Positions 22,933 to 34,116 of a DNA stretch of 64,000 bases are shown here, one piece after another. Location: the NCBI RefSeq assembly GCF_027595985.1, contig NC_073302.1:393132403-393196402 (forward strand). Reading direction: 5' to 3'. Each line of letters opens with the position of its first letter. Position 1 is the stretch's first letter. This stretch comes from Sorex araneus (taxonomy: Eukaryota > Chordata > Mammalia > Eulipotyphla > Soricidae). The notes below the pieces were generated by a model. It made no database searches. It saw only the letters and a program-made list of their open reading frames with translations, and was not told the origin of the DNA. The position numbers were made by a program, and so were the translations under genes.

Positions 22933-23079
22933 ATTGGGCAAGATCGATAGAATAATAGGTAGGGCATTTACGTTCAATGCAGCCAACTGGGTTTGATCAT
23001 CTGAACCTGCCAGGAATGATCCCTGAGCACAGAGCCAGGAGTAATCCCTGAGCACTGCCAGTGTGGCCCCAAAACTAAC
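22933..23079 (+). mobile_element. old S1 SINE
   Basis: Diverged S1: GATCGATAGAATAATAGGTA, GGGTTTGATCATCTGAACC (broken B-box region), AGAGCCAGGAGTAATCCCTG, GTGTGGCCCCAAAAC. Its 3' tail has become the adjacent CA repeat. Confidence 0.82.

Positions 23080-23143
<64 letters not shown>
23080..23143. repeat. (CA)n microsatellite
   Basis: Nearly pure CA dinucleotide tract of about 60 nt starting at the end of an S1 SINE. It gives spurious Cys/Val-repeat open frames on the minus strand. Confidence 0.97.
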
Positions 23144-23144
<1 letters not shown>

Positions 23145-24555
23145 CTTCGGTAGGATTACCCTGAAACCTTGATACTTGGCTTGGAAAGTCACTTCTTGCT
23201 ATGTCCTCAAATTTCTCTGTGTATAAACAACTTGTATTCTCTGTGTCCGTATCTTACCCTCTTAAAAATACTCTCACCCTAACCTGCAGGCTAGAACCAA
23301 AGCCAAATGAGATCAGTAGCCACCCCAGACAACCTGCAGACACATGCAGTAGAATGATATCTATTATTGTATGCCACTGAATCTTGACACAGCATTGTTT
23401 TCGTCACCAAGTGCCTAATACACTAGTCTAAGCATTGCTGTTGCCTTTCAAGGGACATCATGTACCCCAGCAACAGTTCGGTAGTAATGATATTCTTAAA
23501 CACCTCTAGCACCATCATCAGACTTAGGGTCACCAGTATTAGGAAAGCATAATTTCTCTGAGCTCTGTAACAGTTTCTGAATCTGATTCCTGGCTCTGCT
23601 TCTTAATAACTGGGCAAAAATCCTGGGCAAAAGTCCTGGGCAAGTCACTGCAGTAAGCCCTGGTTTCTTATCTACCAACTGACTACTTCTTGGGAAATTC
23701 CAGTGCTTATTCACATATTCCTGACACTGGGAAGTTCTATAAGAAAGAAAGTTTTATCTTAAAAATCTGGTTTTCTCCCAAATTGTTTCACCATGAAATT
23801 CTTTTATTTACTATTGTATGAGGCACGCATCACACAGTAGATGAGAAACAGTATTCACCTACTTTTTGATTGCAGAGCAGACTGTTTTGGGGTAAAAATG
23901 ATGAGAATCCCTTGCTGGTTCTAAAATATTTCCCTTTTTGATAACACTAAATCTTCACTGCTCTTTTTTCATGTTTTACCTAATATAATAATTATCATAA
24001 AAGATTACTTTGACTCTCCAATTTTAAGCATTAAGTCTAGATGATTTCTCAAATATGATACAGAACTGAATTCACTTCAATGTAAGAGACTGAAGTAAAA
24101 CATATATTGCCTATAGAATCACCAGTTTTCCTTCATTTCTTCCCCCTTCCCATCTATGCATGCAGTCCAAATATCAAAGTTTCATTGCCGGGTTCTGGCC
24201 AAAGTGCTAGATCAATACTTTCATCTACCAGCTGAACATTTTTATTAGTATTTGAAACTTAAAATATCCAGAACTTAACTACCCATCAAGTGAAGGTACT
24301 CTTTAATTTCTGCAGTTCATGACAATGCCATGCTTGGTGATCTAGGCTTCTCAGGGTTGTTGGTTCATTCTCTTGCTCTGTCTTTCAGCTCAATCAGTAG
24401 TTAGATCTTAAAGGTCTTACTGTTGTCTTCCCCTATTCATCACTTACCTATTTTAGACTTGTAACATTCCAGGTCAAGGTTGGCAAACTTTTCATGTAAA
24501 GGACCATGTAGTAGAAAAGCTTTGCACAATTATATGGTCTCTGTGACAAATTCTG
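23144..24555. other. no recognised feature
   Basis: Unique DNA of moderate AT content. Nothing recognised. A short imperfect repeat (ATCCTGGGCAAAAGTCCTGG) lies at 23620-23640. Confidence 0.5.
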
Positions 24556-24784
24556 TCACTGTCACTGTCATCCCGTCGCTCATCGATTTGCTCGAGCGGG
24601 CACCAGTAACGTCTCCATTGTGAAACTTGTTGTTACTGTTTTTGGCATATCGAATATGCCATGGGTAGCTTGCCAGGCTCTGCCATGCGGGCGAGATACT
24701 CTTGGTAGCTTGCTAGGGCTCTCGAAGAGGGGGGAGGACTCAAACCCTGGTTGGCCGCATGCAAAGCAAATGCCCTACCACTGT
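24556..24784 (-). mobile_element. S2 SINE, minus strand
   Basis: Starts with the tail GTCACTGTCACTGTCATCCC, GCTCATCGATTTGCTCGAGC and CAGTAACGTCTCCATTGTG, then GGCATATCGAATATGCCATG and the head to CTACCACTGTGCTATGAC. The first dozen head bases are lost. Flanking TGTGACAAATTCT / TATGACAAATACT is a probable duplication. Confidence 0.9.
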
Positions 24785-24837
24785 GCTATGACAAATACTT
24801 TTCTATATCATTATAGCTTTAAAAATGGTCATAGAGA

Positions 24838-25018
24838 GGAAATTGTCTGCCATAAAAGCTGGGGGAGAGGTGGGGGGAAGGATACTGGGGACATTGGTGG
24901 TAGAAAATGTGCACTGATAGAGGGATTTGACCATTGTATGAATGAAATTCAAACATGAAAGTTTTGTAACTGTATCTCATGGTGATTCAATAAAAAGTGA
25001 TGATTTGTAAAAAAAAAT
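24838..25018 (+). mobile_element. L1 3'-UTR end
   Basis: AATTGTCTGCCATAAAAGC, GGGGACATTGGTGGTAGAAA, ATGAAAGTTTTGTAACTGTA and an AATAAAA signal just before the A tail. Confidence 0.88.
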
Positions 25019-25663
25019 ACTCTCATCCTTATCACTAAATACAGTCACATTCTGGCTATTAGAGATTCAACACATGAATTTATAGGAATATGGTTCAGTT
25101 AATTATAATACGTATTTTTAAGAGATCTATAGTTCTACTGAAGTACTACTAGAACAGGTTTTAGTATATGTGAGACATAAAAAAGCATTCTTTTCAGATT
25201 TCTTTGAAAATAGTTCAGGCTTGGCAATTAAATATTTGATATAGTACCAAAAATATAAGCAAAAACAAAACAACAGATAGGCTGAAATTAATTGAAATGA
25301 AATGTATTAGAAAAAACTTTTTTATATTAGTCAAGAAAGTGAAAAAATATCCAACAGAATGATGAGAACATATTTGCAAAGCTTATCTGGTGAGGGTCTA
25401 ATATTTACAATATACATAGAACTCATAGAAACCAACAATAATTAGAAAAACCACATGAATTTTAAAAATGGGCAATGTTTAAAAATTATTGCTCCAAAGA
25501 AGATATACAAATAGACACAAATACATGAAAAGGTGCTAAATGTTATTAGTCATTAAGGAAATTCAGATAAATTTCCCTAAATAAATACCATTTATTTATT
25601 AATAAAATTTATAAATAGTATACCATAAATTTCCTCAATAAAATATCATTTACACTGAGAAGG

Positions 25664-25846
25664 GTGGGTTTTTTTTTCTTTTTGACTCCACCCAGCAGTG
25701 CTCAGGACTTATTCTTAACTTTTGTTCAGGAATGGCTCCTGGTGGTGCTCAGGGGAACTATCTATGATGCCAGGGATCAAATCTGTTCAGCTATGTGCAA
25801 GGAAAGCAACTTAATCCCTATACTATCACTATCTGCCGAGTCCCTA
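25664..25846 (-). mobile_element. old SINE inside ancient L1
   Basis: T-rich tail, TTGACTCCACCCAGCAGTGC, GGTGGTGCTCAGGGGAACTA and GCCAGGGATCAAATCTG identify a degraded antisense SINE. Confidence 0.78.
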
Positions 25847-25911
25847 AAAGTACTTAAAATAAAGTATTGGAAAGGATGTGGAGAAACTGGAATCCCCAAA
25901 AATTACTGTTG

Positions 25912-26160
25912 AATAACATGAAATAATATGAGACTAATATCCAAGGACAGTAGAAACAAGGGCCAGGAGGATTGGTCCACAGTTGGAAGCCTGCTTCAAG
26001 TGCTGGGGGAGAAGGTAGTTGGGATAGAGAAAGGACAAAGATAGTTGGAAGTTATCACACTGGTTAAGAACCATGTGCTGAAAGTAAGTAAAGGAATAAA
26101 CATGATAACCTCTCAGTAACTAGACTGTAAACCATAATGTCCAAAAGGAAAGACAGACAG

Positions 26161-26246
<86 letters not shown>

Positions 26247-26441
26247 TTAAAGAGTGCTTGACATAGAGACAGATTGGAGTTGGTTGGGGGCAGGGGAGTG
26301 TGGCAGGAAGGAAAATGGGGACATTGGTGGTGGGAAATACTCACTGGTGGAAGGATGGGTGTTGGAACATTGTATGACTGAAACTGGATCATAAATAGTC
26401 TTGTAACTAACTGTGTATCTTATGGTGGTTCAATTTTTTAA
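25912..26441 (+). mobile_element. L1 3'-UTR insertion with target-site duplication
   Basis: Plus-strand 3'-UTR: CCAAGGACAGTAGAAACAAG, AACCATAATGTCCAAAAGG, a long (GA)n tract, GGGGACATTGGTGGTGGGAA and an A tail. AAAAATTACTGTTG flanks it (25898-25911 and 26442-26454, one base shorter on the right). The target is the ancient L1. Confidence 0.9.
26162..26255. repeat. (AG)n microsatellite
   Basis: Nearly pure AG tract inside the L1 3'-UTR, an expansion of the purine-rich segment present in other copies (for example 19427-19470). Confidence 0.97.
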
Positions 26442-26455
26442 AAAAATTACTGTTG

Positions 26456-26706
26456 GAGGGCTAGGGAGATAGTATAAGAGGTAATACACTTACCTTGCAC
26501 GTGACCAACACATTTTTGATTCCCAGGCCCCTAGGAAATAGATGGGTATGGTTTTGGAAACCCCTGAGAGTTGCCAGGCGTTGTCAAGGAGTTCCAGGTA
26601 ATCTCAGCCACAGGGCCTTTGCACTGAACTCTGGCCTTCACCAAAAAGAGACCCTAGCCCATTTTAGCACCACTTTGGAGATTCTCCCCACCCAACACTA
26701 AAAAAA
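26456..26706 (+). mobile_element. diverged SINE-like element
   Basis: Head GGGCTAGGGAGATAGTATAA and ACTTACCTTGCACGTG resemble the tRNA-derived head. The 3' half (CCCTGAGAGTTGCCAGGCGT onward) matches neither S1 nor S2, so this is an older or different SINE family. Confidence 0.55.
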
Positions 26707-27185
26707 GAGATTTCTGGAGAAAATATGAAACAGAAAAGCTGCTTTGGGAAGGTTTGGTAGTTCCATAAAAGGTTACACACAGAATTATTATATGATATAG
26801 TAATTCTACTTATTTATGCACTGAAGATTAAAAAGAGGTAGTAAAAAAAATACTTGCACACAAATGTTCACTCTAGCACTATTGACCATAGCGTAATAGT
26901 GAAACAAACCCAGATGTTGAAAAATAAATTGTGGCATATCAATACAACGGAACATTATTCAGCCATAAAACAAAACAAAATACTGACATGAAACAACACG
27001 GTTGAAACTTACAACTTTAAGGGAAAGAAAACAAACAAAAAGGACACACAAATAAGATTTTATTTTATGATTATATTATATTAATATTAAATGAGTAAAT
27101 TCCTAATGACAACAGTATATTTATAGGTATGAAGGACTAGGAAGAAAGTAGAACAGTGACTACTAATGGGTGTATGGTTTCCTTT

Positions 27186-27312
27186 TTTTTTTTTAATTCT
27201 TTTATTGATTCACCATGTGGAAAGTTACAAAGCTTTCAGGTTAAAGTCTCAGTTATACAATGCTCAAATACCCATCCCTTCACCAGTGCACATATTCCAC
27301 CACCAAGAATTC
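27186..27312 (-). mobile_element. short L1 3'-UTR end
   Basis: T-rich tail, TTGATTCACCATGTGGAAAG, TCAGTTATACAATGCTCAAA, CCATCCCTTCACCAGTGCAC and ATATTCCACCACCAAGAAT, the terminal 3'-UTR of the shrew L1. Confidence 0.85.
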
Positions 27313-27394
27313 TTTTTGTTTTTTTAATGTAGGAGTACTGCTATCTATTCAGCCATTGATTAAACTGATTTAATTGGGCATGAACTCCACATTA

Positions 27395-28210
27395 CCTTTT
27401 TAAATTTTTTAATTTTATAAATTAGTTCACAATGTTTGATTAATTCAATATTCAAACACCAATCCCACCACCATTACACCTTCCTACCACAAAATTCGGG
27501 ATGTTTCCATCCCAAGCCCCAATCCCTGTCCCAAACCACAACCAAAATAATGTATTTCGTATTGTCTGTTATGAAGAATTTCTGAACATGCTTGCAAAAA
27601 AGTGTTCATATAGGAAATAGTGTGAAAATTGTTCTATTTTGGCAGGAGCCATTAAGACATTTAACATGTTGTTAAAGCTTGGGTGAGTGAGGTATATATA
27701 CCTGAAAATATGTATATACGCATATATATATTTCCCTCTATGATTTGTTGCTTACCATCTGAGCCCCATCAAATGTGGTGTAATTATGGAAATTATGAAG
27801 AATGGGTAGCTGTGTGGTCCAGGAAAATGTTTACTCATATGTGAGGCTCAGCCCAATTATTGAGGAGTGGCCTTGAGCGTGGCGGTGGTTGGGTTGTGGA
27901 GGTTTTTGGCTGCAGGGGCTGGGTCCCTTGGGACAGGAAAGACGTTCACCCACCCCCTTCTGGGGTGCCCCATGTGAAACAGCCTGGTGCAGAGTCCAAT
28001 GACATGGTTATAGGGGCCTCATGTTATGCTCCTTTTTGGGAGAAGCAGCTATGTGATCTAGATGGTGGCCAATGATGAAATTATCTGGCACCAGCAGAAG
28101 GTGGCTTATGGATATGACTCCTGGGTCACCAGAGACTGGGGAAAGCAGGCAGAGGATCTCCGCTCTTGGTCCCGTTGAGCCCAGAGTTCAATGTCACAAA
28201 GTTCCACATT
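27395..28210 (-). mobile_element. probable old L1 3'-UTR
   Basis: TTCAATATTCAAACACCAAT and CCCACCACCATTACACC resemble a diverged L1 3'-UTR end. The GC-rich part at 27865-27925 (GGCCTTGAGCGTGGCGG) resembles the GC-rich domain of R at 21045 and 42750. The boundary on the right is uncertain. Confidence 0.5.
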
Positions 28211-28577
28211 ACCTGGATTCTGTAGGACTTCAGAATTTATTTTTGAAAAATAAAAATGTTTTGGAATTAGATATTGGTAATGTTTACATAATCTTGATAT
28301 TTTATGTTTTTGATTTGTTCTTTCACAGGTTTTTGGCTCCCAAGCAGTGCTCAGGGACCCCAGGGGACACTTCTAGTAACAGTAGGCATGGATACACTTT
28401 TTAAATTATTGAATTGACTAATGAAAGTAAAATCTGTAAAATTTTAGTTATATATAAATATTTCGATTTAAAATTTAAATCATTATTAAATATAATTATC
28501 TACACAATTTCCATTTATTTTCCTAATGGCATTCTTACTTCTGAATCTTAAAAATATAGCATGCAAAGAATAAACAT

Positions 28578-28755
28578 GTAGGGTCTGGAGAGACAGCAGA
28601 GGGATTAAATTGTTTGCCATGCACAGGTTGGCCCCAGTTTGATACCCAGTACTATCTTTGGTTCCCTGAGCACCATGAGGGGCCACTCTTGAGCACAGAG
28701 TCAGGAATAACCCCTGCTACTATAGGTGAGGCCCAAAGCCCCCCAACCAATAAAT
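28578..28755 (+). mobile_element. old S1-like SINE
   Basis: GGGTCTGGAGAGACAGCAGA head, CCAGTTTGATACCCAGTAC (B-box region), AGAGTCAGGAATAACCCCTG and GAGGCCCAAAGCCC end. Confidence 0.8.
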
Positions 28756-28825
28756 GAATATTTAAACTGGTTAATTATCAAACCCACATTTATAAACAAT
28801 ATGATTTGCAGAAGGATGCAATTTC

Positions 28826-30828
28826 TCTTTTTTTATTTAATTTTTATTATTGAGTCATCGTGAGATACAGTTACAAGTTTTCATGTTTGAGTTTCAATCA
28901 TGCAATGATCAAACACCCATCCCTCCACCAGTGCACATTCTCCACCACCAATGTTCCTAGTATATCCCCCGCCTTTCTAGTCCTCCCCCTGCCTCCATGG
29001 TAGACAATTTCACCCATACTCTACTTTTGGGCATTATGGTCTGCAATACAGATACTGAGAGGTTATCACCTTTGGCTCTTTATCTACTTTCAGCACACAT
29101 CTCTCATCCTGAACAAATCCTCCAACCATCATTGACTTAGTGATCCCTTCTGTATTCCAGCTGCCTTCTCCCCCAGCTCATGAGGCAGGCTTCCCACAAG
29201 AAGGCAATGTTCTTGGCCCTTGTGCCTACTGTCCTTGGGTGTCTGTCTCATATTGTGTTATTTTATATTCCACAAATGAGTGCAGTCCTTCTGATGTAGG
29301 CAGGCAGATAGGAAAGGCCCCTTCTCAAGGCAATGGTAGTAAACATCCTGGGAAGTAATAGCCCTGACCTCTTGGAGAACTGGAGCCAGTCTGTAACAGA
29401 CTCTGAGAAGGCTCAACCAACCCCCTCCAACAGAAGCTCCTGCAAAAACAAAAATCAGGAGAGGAATCTCAAAGAAGACCATCACCACTCCCAACCCTCT
29501 TGGTAACCTCCCTAGCAATGGAATTTTATCTAGGTAGAAGCCCCACATGGGGGCAGGTTGGAGAAACCCTATCAAGGCCACCTTGAACTAAGGAAGAGCG
29601 CACAAATGCTTCCTGAGCCCATGTGCTGCTTCTGCCTATGTGGCCGAACACATGCGGTGGCTGAGCATGTGTGTCACCCACATCTTCGCTCTTGAGATGT
29701 GCACTTTCATGTCTAATGCTGGAAAGTGTAGGGGCTCTCTCCACCCTTGGAGAAGCCCAGGTTCTCTCTTAAGCAGGTTATTCTCCACTCTCTCCCACTT
29801 TCTCTCCCTCCTTCCCTTCAAACCCTCCAAATAAAAACTGTAATTTCACTGCTTGTCTACTCCTGAAATTCCTTTCTGCAAGGCCAGACAAGAACTTGGG
29901 TTCCGAGTAGCAGAGGCGGATCGGGAGAAAGTGACCATCTTTGTCCTCTTCACTTCACACGAGCTACTCTGTGAGGCCCACTGACATCACTTCTATGTCT
30001 GCCCCTCTCTTTCTGACTCATTTCACTTAGCATGAGACTTCCATGTCTGTCTATTTATAAGCAAATTTCATGACTTCATCTCTCCTAACAGCTGCATAGT
30101 ATTCCACTGTGTAGATGCACCAAAGTTTCTCTAACCAGTTGGCACTCAGGTTGTTTCCAGATTCTGGATATTATGAACAGTGATGCAATGAACATATAGG
30201 TGTGTATGTCATTTCTACTATGCTTTTTTGCACCCTCACAGAAATAGTATTGCGGGGTCATATGGGAACTCAATTTCTAGTTTTTGAAGGACTGTCAATT
30301 TTATTTTCCACAAAGGCTGGACCAATCGGCATTCCCACCAACAGTGAAAGAGTGTCCCTTTTTCCCCACATTCATACCAGCACTGGTTGCTTTTGTTCTT
30401 TTGAATGTGTGTCAGTCTCTGTGTTGTGAGATGATATCTCACTATTGATTTGATTTGCATCTCCTTGATTGGCAATGTGGAGCATTTTTTTCATGTACCT
30501 TTTGGTCATTTGTATTTCTTTTTTGAGGAAGCTTTGGTTCATTTCTTCACCTCATTTTTTGATAGGGTTGACGGCTTTTTTCTTGAACAATTCTACTAGT
30601 GTTTTTTATATCCTGGACATTAATCCCTTCTCAGATGGCTATTGGGTAAATATTCTTTCCCATTCTGTGGGCTCTTTGTATTTTGGTCGCTGTTTATTTT
30701 AGAGTGCAGAAGCTTCTTAGTTTGATGCAGTCCCACTGTTTATGTTTGTTTCCATTGCTTGGTCAGTGGTGCTTCATCCTTAAAGATGCTTTCAGCTTCA
30801 ATATCATGGAGGGTTCTTTCTACATTTA
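28826..30828 (-). mobile_element. L1 3' end carrying a solo LTR
   Basis: Minus-strand L1: 3'-UTR from a T-rich tail (28826) to 29291, interrupted by the LTR (29292-29989), resuming at 29994 and running through the ORF2 C-terminus to 30828. The flanks AGAAGGATGCAATTTC (28810-28825) and AGAAGGATGCGATTTC (30829-30844) are the target duplication with one mismatch. The L1 itself is about 1.3 kb, 5'-truncated. Confidence 0.93.
29292..29989 (+). mobile_element. solo LTR (endogenous retrovirus)
   Basis: 698 bp bounded by TGATGT ... ACATCA inverted termini and a 4-bp duplication CTTC (29288-29291 and 29990-29993). The polyadenylation signal AATAAA is at 29829. The empty site can be read in other L1 copies (GTCCTTCT...TGTCTG at 12667). 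The 4-bp duplication suggests a gamma/ERV1-type integrase. No viral gene remains, only the LTR. Confidence 0.88.
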
Positions 30829-30923
30829 GAAGGATGCGATTTCAATAACAAATTCCTGATCTGTAGGAAAAGAGATTTTATGAGATTAAAAAAAATTAAT
30901 AAAAAAATAAAAAAATAAAGGAA

Positions 30924-31122
30924 GGGGCTGGAGTGATAGCACAGTGGGTAGGGCATTTGCCTTGCACACGGCCGACCCGGGTTCAATTCCCAGCATCCCA
31001 TATGGTCCCCTGAGCACCGCCAGGGGTGATTCCTGAGTGCAGAGCCAGGAGTAACCCCTGTGCATAGCTACGTGTGACCTAAAAATAAATAAATAAATAA
31101 ACAAACAAACAAATAAATAAAT
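30924..31122 (+). mobile_element. S1 SINE, first of a tandem pair
   Basis: Complete S1 (GGGGCTGGAGTGATAGCACA ... GTGTGACCTAAAAATAAATA) with an AAAT/AAAC tail that runs directly into the next S1. Confidence 0.93.
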
Positions 31123-31123
31123 G

Positions 31124-31322
31124 AAGGAGCTGGAATGATAGCACAGCGGGTAGGGCATTTTCCCTGCATGCAGCCAACCCAGGGACCCAGGTTTGATTCC
31201 CAGCATCCCATATGGTCTCCTGAGCACTGCCAGGGGTAATTTCTGAGTGCAGAGCCAGGAGTGACCCCTGTGCATCGCCGGGTGTGACCCAAAAAGCAAA
31301 AATAAATAAATAAATAAATAAA
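31124..31322 (+). mobile_element. S1 SINE, second of a tandem pair
   Basis: S1 starting AGGAGCTGGAATGATAGCAC, with a small duplication just before the B box (AACCCAGGGACCCAGGTTTG) and an (AAAT)n tail. Confidence 0.93.
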
Positions 31323-31391
31323 TTGAGGAAGTTTTAAAAATATGAAAGAAGCTGATTTTATATCTCTTAAAGAAAAATAAGCTGGAAAATG

Positions 31392-31530
31392 ACTTAAAGA
31401 GCTAGAGCAAATGCTTTTCATGAGAGAGACCTAAGTTAGATTCCCCAGCAATCCCCTGGGAGCATATCCTGAGCACTCTCCAAGGTGTAGCCTCTCCCAA
31501 CATTGAACATAGCTTTAAAACAAAAACAAA
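31392..31530 (+). mobile_element. old SINE relic
   Basis: AGAGCTAGAGCAAATGCTTT, TTAGATTCCCCAGCAATCC (B-box region) and TCCTGAGCACTCTCCAAGGT. Strongly diverged. Confidence 0.55.
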
Positions 31531-31533
31531 AAT

Positions 31534-33440
31534 AATCTCATTAAGACACACCACTGGCCAAACAAGTGGAAATGGAGATTAAACAAATGGGACTATCTTT
31601 TTTTATTTTAATAAAAAATTTATTTTATTGAATCACCATGTGGAAAATTACAATGCTTTCAGGTTTAAGTCTCAGTTATACAATGCTGAAACAACCATCC
31701 CTTCACCAGTGCCCATATTCCACCACCACCAAAAAAAAAAAAAACACCCAAAACCCAGTATACCTCCCATCCCGTCCCCCTCCCCCATAACTGATAAATT
31801 TCACTTTACTTTCTCTTTACTTTCGTTACATTCAATATTTCAACAAAAACCTCATTATGATTGTTAGGAGTTCCCCACTAGAGTCAGACCTGTTGTGAAG
31901 AGCTATGAAGTCGCGTGATTTTGGATTTCTGTACTTTAGCAACTAAGTCCAGGGAGATTTATTCCAGATATTAGATCACTGCAAGCTTGTAACTCTCATC
32001 TGTGGTCATCATAATATGGCGCTCGCCACAATCTTCACCCCCAGCAAGGAAGAGGCAAGAGAGAGAAATACCTTTCCCCTCCTGGGCAGGCATAGGGCCG
32101 CGGCTTAGTTCTCAGTCTGGAAACATTCTGCAAGGAGCTGCCCATACCAAAAGTAGTTTAGCTGGTCTCTGGAGTCATGCTCATTTAGCTGTGGAGGGGC
32201 CGCATGCGTGTGGCCCTCAGGATCACATCTCGGCCCAACTGGGACTATCTTAAACTAAGAAGCTTCTGCACATCAAAGGAAACAAGGACTAAAATACAAA
32301 GATAGACTACAGAATGGGAAAGGATATTCACCCAATACCCATCAGATAAGGGGTTGATATCAAGGGTATACAAGGCACTGATTGAACTCCACAAGAAGAA
32401 AACATCCAACCCCATCAGAAAATGGGGCGATGAAATAAACAGAAACTTTCTCAAAGGAAAAATCCAAACGGCCAAAAGGCACATGAAAAAATGCTCTTCA
32501 TCACTAATCATCAGGGAGATGCAAATCAAAACAATAATGAGATATCATCTCACACCACAGAGACTGGCCCACATCCAAAAGAACAAAAGCAACAGATGTT
32601 GGCGTGGATGTGGGGAGAAAGGGACTCTCCTTCACTACTAGTGGGAATGCCGACTGGTTCAGTCCTTTTGGAAAACAGTATGGGCGATTTGCAAAAATAT
32701 TAGAAATGGAACTCCCATTTGACCAAGCAAAACCACTCCTGGGAATGTATCCTGGAGAGGTTTTTCTACTATACTACAAAAAAAGTATAGTAGAAGTGAC
32801 ATCTGCACTTGTATGTTCATTGCTGCACTGTTTACAATAGCCAAAATCTGGAAAAAACCTGAGTGCCCAAGAACAGATGACTGGTTAAAGAAACTATGGT
32901 CCATCTACGCAATGGAATACTATGCAGCTGTTAGAAAAGATGAAGTCATGAAATTTGCATATAAACGTATCAACATGGAAAGTATTATGTTAAGTGAAAT
33001 GAATCAGAAAGAGAGGGACAGACATAGAAAGATTGCACTCATCTGTGGAATATAAAGTAACAGAATAGGAGATTAACACCCAAGAATAGTAGCGATAAGG
33101 ACCAGGAGGTTTGCCCCATGGCTTGGAAGCTGGCCTCACATGCTAGGGGAAAAGACAGCTCAGATAGAGGAGGGAACACCAAGTAAAGGTTGTTTGGAGG
33201 ACCCACTCGGGTTGGGAGATGTGTGCCAAATGTAGACTATAAATCGAACACAATGTCCACTCAATGCTTCTATTGCAAAGCACAACACCCAAAAGGAGTG
33301 AGAACAAAAGGGAATGCCCTGCCACAAAGGTAGGGTGTGGTGTGGAGAGGGGGTGGTGGTGGTGGGAGGGATACTGGGACCATTGGTGGTGGAGAATGGG
33401 CACTGATGGAGGGATAGGTACTCATGCATTTTAATGGCAT
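31534..33440 (+). mobile_element. L1 3' end interrupted by another L1 3'-UTR
   Basis: Plus-strand L1: ORF2 at 31534-31599 (CACCACTGGCCAAACAAGTG), resuming at 32252 with AACTAAGAAGCTTCTGCACA, continuing through the C-terminal ORF2 (frames at 32354-33055 with shifts) to the 3'-UTR (GGGACCATTGGTGGTGGAG, 33377). Interrupted at 31600-32239. Confidence 0.92.
31600..32239 (-). mobile_element. L1 3'-UTR insertion nested in L1
   Basis: 640 bp of minus-strand 3'-UTR: T-rich tail, ATTGAATCACCATGTGGAAA, CAGTTATACAATGCTGAAAC and a GC-rich inner part. Exactly flanked by TGGGACTATCTT (31588-31599 and 32240-32251), with host L1 on both sides. It contains no ORF2. Confidence 0.93.
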
Positions 33441-33509
33441 CTTTTGGAGTTCTTGATTTAAGTCCATCAAAATATGCTGATAATTATATCCCATTGCTGT
33501 GTGTATGTT

Positions 33510-33652
33510 TTGGAGATAGACGCATATTTTTGGGGACCACATGTGTGCTATTTAGGGATCACAGGTAGTACTCAAGGGACATATATGGTGTTGGAGATCA
33601 AACTTCAAAACAGTGTTGGCAAGGTAAGCACCTTAACCCCTGCTCCAGTTAA
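33510..33652 (-). mobile_element. old SINE relic
   Basis: Antisense: TTTTTGGGGACCACATGTG, GGTGTTGGAGATCAAACTTC, GGCAAGGTAAGCACCTTAAC and CCCTGCTCCAG. Confidence 0.65.
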
Positions 33653-34116
33653 TGTATGATTTTTACTGGTTAAATTTCATTATTTATTTTACTTCCCCCG
33701 CTTCTCTGCCTCCATTGGAGTGTTTGAAAACTAGAGGTTGCATGTATACTTGATTATAGTGCTCACACATTCAATTGTTCTTCCTGAGGGTAGAACTCCT
33801 TTAGTTGTGGTGCTTGCACCCATTTTTGTCGTGGTGCTTGCCAGGGGTCCCTGCAATGCTCATATACAAACTCTTACAGGTTCACACTTCTGGTCACAGT
33901 GCTGCACATCTTTTTTCAGTTGTACTTGTACACACCTGGCCACACTACTGCCATAAATTGTTTGAAACAGAGGAATTTCCCGGAGGAGAGCTGCCAGGCA
34001 CAAACAGAAGAGTCACCATGCTTATTCCTGATGCATATCGTTGCACAGCAATCAAACCCATTGCTTTAAACAAGCAAGGCACTTTATCTACTGAATATTC
34101 TGCCAGTTCCTTTTTC
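33653..34116. other. unidentified sequence with internal similarity
   Basis: GTGGTGCTTGC-type phrases recur between 33805 and 33850 and similar text follows, suggesting an old repeat I cannot name. The 136-residue open frame at 33805-34215 has no recognisable domain. Confidence 0.4.

Larger units (their letters stand above)
25195..27180 (+). mobile_element. ancient L1, split by later insertions
   Basis: Three consecutive parts of one old L1 in plus orientation: 25195-25560 (ORF2, AAATGGGCAATG to GAAATTCAGATAAA), 25846-25911 (AAAGGATGTGGAGAAACTGG) and 26707-27180 (CACAAATGTTCACTCTAGCA, ACATTATTCAGCCATAAAAC and 3' end). They are separated by an old SINE, a younger L1 3' end and another SINE-like element. 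Highly mutated. Confidence 0.8.

Noticed and set aside
22861..23192. Cys/Val-repeat frames
   Set aside because: Translation of the (CA)n microsatellite and the adjacent SINE.
26120..26392. Ser/Leu-repeat frame
   Set aside because: Translation of the (AG)n tract in an L1 3'-UTR.
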